A stretch of 9,941 nt of DNA from an uncultured Acholeplasmataceae bacterium. Its GTDB lineage: Bacteria > Bacillota_I > Bacilli_A > Acholeplasmatales > Acholeplasmataceae. The stretch spans positions 1 through 9,941 of the forward strand of contig CAMOAP010000004.1 in NCBI GenBank assembly GCA_946577115.1, given 5' to 3'. This document shows positions 1 through 6,030 of the stretch, piece after piece (positions within the stretch are counted from its first letter, which is position 1; each line of letters starts with the position of its first letter). The notes below the pieces were generated by a model. The model searched no databases. It had not been told where the DNA came from and saw only the letters and a list, made by a program, of their open reading frames with translations. Position numbers and translations under genes: made by a program.

Positions 1-46
1 GACCTTTTAAACTTCTTTGTTTTATAGGAGCAAAATTAAAATATGT

Positions 47-52
47 TATAAT
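47..52 (+). promoter_or_regulatory. Possible -10 box upstream of the DAK-family gene
   Basis: An exact TATAAT lies 125 bases before the start codon of the DAK-family gene. I see no convincing TTGACA-like hexamer 16-18 bases upstream, and exact TATAAT occurs often by chance in such AT-rich DNA. The rest of 1-177 shows no coding potential I can support. It is a plausible but weak promoter call. Confidence 0.3.
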
Positions 53-177
53 TAAAATAGGTTTTTATTTACCTTAAATAAAAAATCTTTCCTAACCATA
101 CCCAATTACGAAAAAAATATTACATTTCTTATTATCTAATTATATTAAAGAAATTTTTTCGAAGAAAGGCAACAAAA

Positions 178-1893
178 ATGAACAAAGATAAAGTTTTTAA
201 ATTTATTGACGGACAATTATTTAAAAACATGATTACTAACGGAGCTATCAATTTACAAAATAACTACCAAACCATTGATAATTTAAATGTTTTTCCCGTA
301 CCAGATAGAGATACAGGAACTAATATGAAAATTACTATGATGTCGGGTGTTCAAGAAATTAAAAATTTAGAAGCTCGTTCCATAGTAGAAGTATCGCAAG
401 TTTTATCAAAAGCATTATTAATGGGTGCCAAAGGCAATTCAGGCGTTATTTTATCACAATTTTTTGCAGGAATGGCACAAACTTACCAAACAATTAATAA
501 AGAAACTATTGATATTAATGATTTTATCCATTCACTTGAAGGAGGCTACCAAAAAGCTTACCAAGCCATTATAGAACCTCAAGAAGGAACTATTTTAACT
601 GTTTTTCGTGAAGCTGTTAAACAAACACTCAAAGCTAAATCCCAATTTAGTACTATTGAAGATGTTTTATCTAATTTCTTACAAAACGCCAAAAAAACCC
701 TTTCCCAAACAACTGAATTATTAGAAGTCTTAAAACAAGCAGGAGTAGTTGATAGTGGAGGAGCTGGCTTTGTTGAAATACTTAAAGGAATGTTATTATT
801 TTTAAAAGACCAAAAACTACTTCAAGTAAACCAAAATATCCAAACACAAACCACACCTGATAAAATACAAACGTTGGGAAAAGTTAATATCAAATATACT
901 TATTGCACTGAATATATTTTTCAAATCAAAGCATCCCAAGAAAAAAACCTTGATATGAAACAACTTCAACAAGATTTATTACAAATAGGAGATTCTTTGG
1001 TTTTGGTTAAAGACCAAGAAATTATAAAAATACATATCCATACCAACAAACCAGAACAAGTTTTAGAAAAACTATTGACTTACGGCACATTAAAGGTAAA
1101 AAAAATTGACAACATGAAAGAACAACACCAATCAATTTTAGATCAAAAACATGAAACATTTACTCTACAACAAGAACCTACCTCAGATCAAAATAAACCT
1201 TCACACTTACCTAACTCAAATAAAGATCAAAAATATTTTTTTATTGCATTTGTAAATGATCCGAAAAGCGAAAAAGTCTTTGCTGACCTTAAAGTGAATC
1301 ATATTATAAAACAATCCACTTTTAACCCTACTACTTTTACAAAACTTCTGCAAACAAACAATACCCCAAACATTATTATCCTACCTAATGACGCATCTCT
1401 TTTAGAAAAACTTACAACTCAACTAAAACAATTACAAAAAAAAAATCAAGAAATTGTACTTTTACAAACTAAAAACATCGCTCAAGGATACAGTGCTCTT
1501 TTAGCTTTTGATAAATCATTGGATTTAGTACAAAATAAAACCATCATGGAAGAAACTATCAAAAACATCCAAACAGGAAAAATTATCTATGCTGATAAAA
1601 AAGATACTAAAAACGCATCAAATCAAACTCTTTTAGAAAAAGAATATTTATCCGTTTGGGAAGAAAAAATAATAGCTACTAATAAAGATAAATATCAAGC
1701 ATTAAAAGCATTACTCCAAAAAATGATTAAACCTAATCAAACTTTTTTAACTGTTTTTTATAATCCTTCATGTACTGATGAAAAAGAATTAAAAAAACTA
1801 GAAACTTTCTTAGAAAATAATTACGACCACATTGAATTAGAAACCTTAGAAAGCCAAAATAATGACATTCCTTACATTGTTTCATTAGAATAA
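178..1893 (+). CDS. fakA: FakA/YloV-type DAK (DhaL) family protein, fatty acid kinase ATP-binding subunit
   Basis: Likely the soluble ATP-binding subunit of fatty acid kinase. In Firmicutes FakA works with a DegV-type FakB to phosphorylate scavenged fatty acids for phospholipid synthesis. That role would suit a phytoplasma, which cannot make fatty acids, but it is inferred from the family. The DhaL domain fills about residues 1-210: VPDRDTGTNM (41-50), GAKGNSGVILSQ (83-94), EGTILTVFREA (136-146) and GVVDSGGAG (189-197). The middle domain has YCTEY (242-246), GDSLV (271-275), HIHTN (286-290) and DNMKEQ (311-316). The C-terminal DegV-like part ends in a typical YIVSLE. At 571 residues it is full length. 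AGAAAGG sits 8-9 bases before the ATG. Oddity: residue 44 is Arg (AGA, 307-309), where relatives I know have Gly (PDGDTG); this loop binds ATP and metal. It is not visibly in an operon, and a hairpin directly follows the stop. Confidence 0.88.
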   Translation: MNKDKVFKFIDGQLFKNMITNGAINLQNNYQTIDNLNVFPVPDRDTGTNMKITMMSGVQEIKNLEARSIVEVSQVLSKALLMGAKGNSGVILSQFFAGMAQTYQTINKETIDINDFIHSLEGGYQKAYQAIIEPQEGTILTVFREAVKQTLKAKSQFSTIEDVLSNFLQNAKKTLSQTTELLEVLKQAGVVDSGGAGFVEILKGMLLFLKDQKLLQVNQNIQTQTTPDKIQTLGKVNIKYTYCTEYIFQIKASQEKNLDMKQLQQDLLQIGDSLVLVKDQEIIKIHIHTNKPEQVLEKLLTYGTLKVKKIDNMKEQHQSILDQKHETFTLQQEPTSDQNKPSHLPNSNKDQKYFFIAFVNDPKSEKVFADLKVNHIIKQSTFNPTTFTKLLQTNNTPNIIILPNDASLLEKLTTQLKQLQKKNQEIVLLQTKNIAQGYSALLAFDKSLDLVQNKTIMEETIKNIQTGKIIYADKKDTKNASNQTLLEKEYLSVWEEKIIATNKDKYQALKALLQKMIKPNQTFLTVFYNPSCTDEKELKKLETFLENNYDHIELETLESQNNDIPYIVSLE

Positions 1894-1916
1894 AAAATGA
1901 TCTATAAGATCATTTT
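1894..1916 (+). terminator. Hairpin directly after the DAK-family gene stop codon
   Basis: A perfect 10-bp stem (AAAATGATCT / AGATCATTTT) with a 3-base loop begins on the base after the TAA stop and ends two bases before tRNA-Leu. The right arm ends in four Ts, so it could work as a weak intrinsic terminator. It could also be a processing signal between mRNA and tRNA. Confidence 0.55.
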
Positions 1917-1918
1917 AA

Positions 1919-2004
1919 GCGGATATGACGAAATGGTAGACGTGCATGCTTGAGGGGCATGTAAGAAATATCTTGTGTGAGTTCAAATCTCACTATCCGC
2001 ACCA
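1919..2004 (+). tRNA. trnL: tRNA-Leu (anticodon GAG)
   Basis: All arms can be folded by eye. The acceptor stem is GCGGATA / TATCCGC, with discriminator A and an encoded CCA at 2002-2004. The anticodon stem CATGC / GCATG (1945-1949, 1957-1961) holds the 7-base loop TTGAGGG, giving anticodon GAG at 1952-1954, which reads CTC and CTT leucine codons. A long class II variable arm spans about 1962-1975. The T arm is GTGAG-TTCAAAT-CTCAC (1977-1993). The 86-nt length and the long variable arm both fit tRNA-Leu. No copy of its 3' end appears elsewhere in the window, so nothing suggests use as an integration site here. Confidence 0.96.
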
Positions 2005-2030
2005 TTAATTTATTTATTTGAATTAAAATC

Positions 2031-2048
2031 ATTATATTATAATATAAT
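2031..2048. repeat. 18-bp perfect AT palindrome after tRNA-Leu
   Basis: Positions 2031-2048 (ATTATATTATAATATAAT) equal their own reverse complement. The sequence is all A/T, so it may be low-complexity chance, but it lies where a tRNA 3' processing or termination structure would be expected. Confidence 0.5.
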
Positions 2049-2052
2049 ATTA

Positions 2053-2086
2053 AAAACTTCTTTTTTATAAAAAAGCAGTTTTGTTT
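2053..2086 (+). terminator. Probable terminator downstream of tRNA-Leu
   Basis: AAAACT (2053-2058) pairs with AGTTTT (2077-2082). One mismatch inside, CTTTTTT pairs with AAAAAAG around a minimal loop. The right arm runs into TTTTGTTTT. This is a long A/T-dominated stem with a T-rich tail and is the best candidate stop for the tRNA transcript. Confidence 0.5.
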
Positions 2087-2117
2087 TAATGAATCATAAT
2101 AAATTTGTTCGTTTTGT

Positions 2118-2673
2118 TTGGGAATAAATATTTCATGGTTTTTGTTGCCTTCAGGATATTCATGCATAATTAATTATAGCGAAGAAAATAAAGCAAAAAT
2201 AAAAACTATGAAAGCAAGTGAAATAATACTTGAAGAGATTAAAAAAGATGGTTCAAAAGTTAAAACCGAAAGAACACTGATGATGAAAAGAAAATTTACA
2301 CCTTTTATGGATTAAACAGACTAGGCAAAGGCCAAAAACAAGAATAATAACCAAATGACCTAAAGTATTACGTGAAAAAAACCTTTCGAAAAACGGAACA
2401 AACCCTTCTACATAACTGGCAGTAGTTTCAATTATTTCCATACAAAAAAAATATAAAAAAACATAATTTGACAACCATATTTTATTAGATCCCATAAAAC
2501 ACTATATTAGAACTCAACTCAGAAGGCCCACAAAATACCTACTCGAAGAAGATAAAGACTTTTTCATGGCTGAAATTCCATATCCCAATAACAAAGAAAA
2601 CCAACATGGACATACAATCTTCAATGTGGGATACCTCCACTTCCACCCAGTCAAACAATACATCACCCTATAA
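2118..2673 (+). pseudogene. Decayed gene(s) of unknown family
   Basis: I do not recognise this protein. Coherent peptide stretches appear in order but in shifting frames. A charged segment around 2180-2275 contains KASEIILEEIKKDGSKVKTE. It resumes one frame over from 2282 as DDEKKIYTFYGLNRLGKGQK and runs on through repeated stops (double TAA at 2345-2350). A last open stretch of 68 codons, 2467-2673, contains KYLLEEDKDFFMAEIPYP and HGHTIFNVGYLHFHPVKQY before its TAA. The composition is unlike random AT-rich DNA, so a dead gene, or two neighbours, is the simplest reading. There is no intact start with a ribosome site. Everything between the tRNA and the SVM gene falls in this remnant. Confidence 0.45.
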
Positions 2674-2711
2674 ACACAGAAACAAACCAAAAAAATAGAA
2701 AAGAGAGAAAA

Positions 2712-3206
2712 ATGTTAATTTTTAGATTAAAAAAACAATTATATTTATTCACAATGGTTTTATTTAGTTTTTTAGGATTATTTTTTATAATCAATAATCA
2801 TCAAGTGATGGCGATGAATAATTTAAATGATGAAAATTCCATAAATAATGAATTTCATAAACTTTATTCAGAAAAAAAAGTATTAATTAATAAAATTTCA
2901 CATTTGCGCATTTATCACTTAGATGGTGATATAAAATTACAAAAACAATTAGATAATTTAGATAAAAAGATTAAAAATCTTCATCAAAGACTTTCTATTG
3001 TTAAAATTTTAAATTATATAAATGAACAAATATGGAATTATTCATATGAACGCAATCAAATAGCGATTCAAATTTTAAGTCGTTCCTTTCAAGACCCTTC
3101 AATACAAGAACTTAATGAAAATCATCAACAAATAATTAAAAAGATTAAAAATCTAAGACAACAGTATATCAATTTACAATATAAATTAAATAATGAATTT
3201 ATTTAA
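2712..3206 (+). CDS. SVM-family secreted protein (candidate phytoplasma effector)
   Basis: This is a 164-aa protein with a Sec signal peptide of the phytoplasma sequence-variable mosaic (SVM) type: basic RLKKQ (5-9), a hydrophobic core (about 10-27), then NNHQVMA (28-34), with likely cleavage after Ala34. The mature part of about 130 residues has no further membrane segment. It is Lys/Asn/Gln/Ile/Leu-rich with heptad-like spacing (about 44-98 and 130-160), so it is probably helical or coiled coil. SVM proteins are exported by the Sec pathway into host phloem cells; some (SAP11, SAP54/PHYL1, TENGU) change plant development. The helical hairpin look recalls SAP54/PHYL1, but I cannot claim homology. 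Ribosome site AGAGAG lies 5-10 bases before the ATG. The frame is intact between decayed genes, which suggests it is under selection or newly arrived, and it has its own terminator. Confidence 0.85.
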   Translation: MLIFRLKKQLYLFTMVLFSFLGLFFIINNHQVMAMNNLNDENSINNEFHKLYSEKKVLINKISHLRIYHLDGDIKLQKQLDNLDKKIKNLHQRLSIVKILNYINEQIWNYSYERNQIAIQILSRSFQDPSIQELNENHQQIIKKIKNLRQQYINLQYKLNNEFI

Positions 3207-3384
3207 AAAAACAAACCCAAATTAGATGAATGAAAAAAATCTTGTAACCTTATATTAACACATATTATTTTACTTCTTAATAACTTTTTACATAATTATG
3301 TGTTTATTATCAAATTATATTTTTAAAACAATTTAAAGGCCAATATTTTAATTTAAAAAAAATTAGCCAACATACATCTTAACT

Positions 3385-3410
3385 AAGACTCTCATCGAGA
3401 GAGTCTTTTT
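3385..3410 (+). terminator. Rho-independent terminator of the SVM gene
   Basis: A perfect 9-bp stem AAGACTCTC / GAGAGTCTT (3385-3393, 3399-3407) with loop ATCGA runs into TTTTT. It is GC-rich compared with its surroundings and is the clearest textbook terminator in this half of the window. It lies about 180 bases after the SVM stop, and 3207-3384 holds no gene I can see, so the SVM transcript probably has a long 3' tail. Confidence 0.85.
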
Positions 3411-3492
3411 ATATACCCAATTTTCAAAAGAAGCAAGAAAATGTAAATAACTAATCTAAACCAAAGAACCTCACATATAAACATCAACAAAA

Positions 3493-3506
3493 ATGCATTA
3501 ATGCAT
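3493..3506. repeat. 14-bp perfect palindrome
   Basis: Positions 3493-3506 (ATGCATTAATGCAT) equal their own reverse complement. They lie in the gap between the SVM terminator and the next decayed gene. This could be a dimeric protein-binding site or chance; nothing around it settles the question. Confidence 0.4.
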
Positions 3507-3520
3507 CATAAATAGGTGTT

Positions 3521-4052
3521 ATCACTGGAAATGATAAATTCAGAACCTTAGAGAACAATTAGTCATTGAAAAAATATTAGGCGTGACTTTTAATTCCAAC
3601 AAATACAATGAACACAGTAACACAACTGACTAACTAACGCGCAGTTTCTTGGAAAAAACAACTAAATTAAACTTCCTTGATACCATCTTTACGAATGATG
3701 AAATCTAAATGTTTTCTGCATCACTTGATAGATATAATTATAAAAAAACACTTTGTTAGAAATCAAATTCCCTTATATATTGCCGAAAAAAACAACATAT
3801 CCACATTTTGGAATGGTTTTTTTCAATCAAGAAGTGTACAATCCATTTGGACTAGTTTTTTTAACCAATCCTCAACTAGAAAATATCCATGAATACAACA
3901 AAATTCAACCCCTAATATTTCTTACAAACCTTTTAAATTGCAAGACACCACCAATAAAATCAACAACTCAATCAATAAAAAAAATTAATGATACAAAAAC
4001 ACAATTATTTAAGAAATATCACTTTTATTCAACCAAATTAAACAATTTTTGA
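3521..4052 (+). pseudogene. Decayed gene of unknown family
   Basis: Successive frames give one continuous protein-like text. Near 3521 it reads ITGNDKFRTLE. After a shift near 3560 it reads LVIEKILGVTFNSNKYNEH, then crosses stops at 3631-3633 and 3706-3708 with coherent sequence on both sides (LTRSFLEKTTKLNFLDTIF; SLDRYNYKKT). A shift near 3750 leads to the longest open piece, 3753-4052, containing FGMVFFNQEVYNPFGLVFL. So there are at least two frameshifts and two nonsense codons. The family is unknown to me; a plasmid or mobile-unit protein is possible from the setting. The 99-codon open piece on its own begins with TTG and lacks a ribosome site, so I do not call it a gene. Confidence 0.5.
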
Positions 4053-4120
4053 AATCTAACACGGACCAAACTCCTTTACCGTGAGCATGCATTATTGGAT
4101 AATAAATAATAAAAAATATC

Positions 4121-4148
4121 TTTTCAATTTATCATTTTCCGTTATAAT
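4121..4148 (+). promoter_or_regulatory. Putative promoter of cassette copy 1
   Basis: A TTTTCA hexamer (4121-4126) stands 16 bases before an exact TATAAT (4143-4148). GTTATAAT recurs in the same place in the second cassette copy at 8637-8644 inside similar sequence, which supports a real promoter. Transcription would begin near 4155, leaving an untranslated leader of about 220 nt before the old start codon. Confidence 0.6.
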
Positions 4149-4218
4149 ATAAATGTATTTACTACGACATCAAAAATAATTATTAATTTTTAATATAAAA
4201 AATGTTAACACTATTAAG

Positions 4219-4266
4219 GATCCTATATATGTTTGCGTCGAAGTGCGTATATGTTGGGTCATTTTT
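4219..4266 (+). promoter_or_regulatory. Structured leader hairpin with T-run, copy 1 (attenuator or end of a small RNA)
   Basis: The outer stem GATCC (4219-4223) pairs with GGGTC (4256-4260). The inner stem ATATATG (4225-4231) pairs with CGTATAT (4246-4252). TTTTT follows at 4262-4266. Compared with copy 2 at 8713-8764, the arms differ in sequence but still pair (a C-G pair here is T-A there; G-U pairs here are G-C there). Its place between promoter and coding region suggests an attenuator, or a terminated RNA of about 110 nt. A 28-nt block just after it (4279-4306) is identical in both copies. Confidence 0.55.
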
Positions 4267-4373
4267 GTTATATTAAGCCCACATTAAAAAAGTATAAAAA
4301 AAATAGCTATATAAATCCCACTCTCAACAAAAGAAAATATTTATATAACTAACATACGAAAGGATTCATAAAT

Positions 4374-4733
4374 ATTCAAATATTCAATTACAACATAGAT
4401 CAATGTATTTCACAAATAAATGTGAATATGCTATTTTTATTATAAAATTCCTTAAAACTACTTTCAACAATATAATTGCCATTAAAGATGTTAATTTTAG
4501 CTTTGGCAATTTATTCAACAATACAGGAATAATTCATTAGTTCCATTTTATCTATCTTTTATATTTTAATCTTTCTTATTTTTTTAGTTTTCCTAGATTC
4601 TATTTTTAACATTATTAAAAAAACTAATAAGCAATTAACTCCAACAGTTGGGATTAATAAATATCATTTAGATAAATTACAAAGAAAAATATCTGATTTA
4701 GAATATAGACTTCATTTAAAAAAAAAGAAATAA
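4374..4733 (+). pseudogene. Decayed membrane-protein gene, cassette copy 1
   Basis: This is the counterpart of the better-kept copy at 8871-9316. The ribosome site GAAAGGA (4358-4364) remains, but the aligned start codon is now ATT (4374-4376). From 4451 the readable protein begins LKTTFNNIIAIKDVNFSFGN. One extra base near 4535 creates a TAG at 4538-4540. One frame over it continues through a hydrophobic stretch (IFYILIFLIFLVFLDSIFNI), then a charged tail (DKLQRKISDLEYRLHLKKKK) to the TAA at 4731-4733. The ancestral product was a small membrane protein with one or more long transmembrane segments and a basic, coiled-coil-like C-terminus. Compared with copy 2 it has lost a hydrophobic segment of about 25 residues before the tail. 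Family unknown to me. Confidence 0.65.
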
Positions 4734-4760
4734 TGTTATTAAACTAGTTGAAAGTAAATT

Positions 4761-5249
4761 ATGAAAATTAGTAAACTTAATAAAAAAAGTATTATATTAA
4801 TAATTGGGGGCTTATTTATTATTGGAGTTATTCTTTTGATAACTCTTCTTTTTTTGTTATTTTTAAAACCAACGAACCCAAACTCCAAACAACAAGAATC
4901 ATTATCTAATGTTGAAAGTAATAACCAACAAGATAAAACTTATAATAGTATTATTAATAAAATAGAAAAAGAAGTTGATGATTTAACTAAAAAACCAGAC
5001 CAAAACTTAACACTTAAATATCCGCCTAAAATTTATTATTTTAATTATGGCAAAAAAATTAGAAATATCCAAGAATACGAACAAAATACAGGGATTATGG
5101 CTAAATCAACTCATTTTTATGATGATGGTAAAACAATTAGACAAATTAATGAATACAATGATTTCAATTTAATTAAAGAAACTTATTACAATCTAGACGG
5201 AAATATTAAAGAAATTAAAACTTATGAAACAGTCGATAAAAACAAATAA
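4761..5249 (+). CDS. Membrane-anchored DUF2963-like protein, C-terminally truncated
   Basis: This 162-aa protein has a basic N-terminus, one strong transmembrane segment (about 10-36) and a polar Asn/Gln/Ser linker. A conserved segment (TYNSIINKIEKEVDDL, 60-75) is shared with the paralogue at 9357-9806. DUF2963-type repeats of the form EY-x-x-x-TG...x-FY-x-x-DG follow (about 105-123 and 131-156). The topology suggests a protein anchored by its N-terminus with repeats facing one side; the function of these phytoplasma proteins is not established. The TAA at 5247-5249 cuts into a repeat, because the same frame resumes at once with IFYNPDGIIKEIK, so the ancestral protein was longer. The ribosome site is weak (GAAAG, 10-14 bases before the ATG). 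It lies 27 bases after the decayed membrane-protein gene, as in the second cassette copy. It may still be made as a shortened protein. Confidence 0.6.
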   Translation: MKISKLNKKSIILIIGGLFIIGVILLITLLFLLFLKPTNPNSKQQESLSNVESNNQQDKTYNSIINKIEKEVDDLTKKPDQNLTLKYPPKIYYFNYGKKIRNIQEYEQNTGIMAKSTHFYDDGKTIRQINEYNDFNLIKETYYNLDGNIKEIKTYETVDKNK

Positions 5250-5640
5250 ATTTTTTATAACCCAGATGGAATTATTAAAGAAATCAAAATATTGTCACAA
5301 TGAATAAGATAAAAATCAAGTTCAAACTCAATATATTTATGACAATAATAAAGTTGAAAATATAATTGTATTATTAATTAAATTAAAACAATTGAAAAAA
5401 TTAAAATACTTGAAAAACTGAAAACTCCAAGAACAAGAACAATTCCAATTGAATCCTCAACCTCAAGTTGAAACATAACTTGAATTAAACAATGAAAATA
5501 AACAATCAAATAATTATAAAATTAACGAAAAAGACGCCAAGAAAATAATTCCAATAGGCCTTATAGTAATAGCTATTCCACCTCTTGGAATTGTTTCTAC
5601 TATTTTTGCTGTAATAAATTTTTTACCTTTGTTGATTTAA
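5250..5640 (+). pseudogene. Decayed 3' part of the DUF2963-like gene
   Basis: The reading frame of the upstream gene continues past its stop with a further repeat unit (FYNPDGIIKEIK) to a TGA at 5301-5303. From 5308 a second frame carries coherent text (QYIYDNNKVENI), Gln/Glu/Pro-rich sequence broken by TGA (5419-5421) and TAA (5476-5478). It then has a clear hydrophobic end (IPIGLIVIAIPPLGIVSTIF) before the TAA at 5638-5640. Either one long protein had a C-terminal membrane segment, or the last part is a remnant of a separate small membrane protein. ssb begins 23 bases later. Confidence 0.5.
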
Positions 5641-5663
5641 TATAAAAAGAAAAGAGAAATCAA

Positions 5664-5978
5664 ATGTTAAACAAAGTCCAATTAATTGGAAATATTACCC
5701 ATGATTTAGAAATAAAATATATTGATACTTTTGATGGTCAAATCCCTAAAATTAATTTCAGTATAGCTATTAATAACAAAGATAAAGTGAATTTTATTAA
5801 TTGTGTCGTTTTTAGAAACCAGGCTGAAAATATGGATAAATATCTCCATAAAGGTTCAAAAGTATATGTAGAGGGTTCTTTATCAATTGAAAAATATACT
5901 AATAATGATGGTGAAAATAAAACTTCAACTCAAGTAATTGTTCAAAAAGTTATTTTTTTAGATAGCAATAATAAATAA
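5664..5978 (+). CDS. ssb: Single-stranded DNA-binding protein, short plasmid-type form
   Basis: This OB-fold SSB would coat single-stranded DNA during replication, including the displaced strand of rolling-circle plasmids. Family signatures are MLNKVQLIGNITHDLEIKY (1-19), FSIAINN (32-38), then FINCVVFRNQAENMDKYLHKG (44-64) and KVYVEGSLSIEKYTN (66-80). At 104 residues it is only the OB domain: the loop before FINCVV is short, and the flexible linker with acidic tip (DDDIPF-like), which recruits partner proteins in chromosomal SSBs, is missing. Phe50 stands where many SSBs have Trp. A purine-rich ribosome site (AAAAGAGAAA) precedes the ATG. It is the only clearly intact replication gene here, 52 bases upstream of the geminivirus-like rep remnant. 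Phytoplasma plasmids and mobile units both carry such ssb genes. Confidence 0.92.
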   Translation: MLNKVQLIGNITHDLEIKYIDTFDGQIPKINFSIAINNKDKVNFINCVVFRNQAENMDKYLHKGSKVYVEGSLSIEKYTNNDGENKTSTQVIVQKVIFLDSNNK

Positions 5979-5983
5979 AATAT

Positions 5984-6009
5984 AGGCTCCTAATTTAATA
6001 TAGGGGCTT
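5984..6009 (+). terminator. Probable terminator after ssb
   Basis: AGGCTCCTA (5984-5992) pairs over 9 positions, with two G-U pairs, with TAGGGGCTT (6001-6009) around an 8-base loop. The T-tract is short (CTTT then CG), so termination may be inefficient. It stands 6 bases after the ssb stop and 21 bases before the rep start codon, so it could also reduce rep expression. Confidence 0.55.
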
Positions 6010-6030
6010 TCGACAGAAAGTATTATATTA

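Noticed and set aside
1919..2004. tRNA-Leu as the integration site of the plasmid-like region
   Set aside because: No copy of the tRNA 3' end could be found elsewhere in the window, and no integrase is present.
1910..2167. Minus-strand open frame of 85 codons
   Set aside because: It runs antisense across tRNA-Leu and its hairpin, with no ribosome site; a shadow.
2253..2495. Minus-strand hydrophobic open frame of 80 codons
   Set aside because: The plus strand carries the readable remnant; hydrophobicity here comes from the reverse complement of Lys/Asn-rich text.
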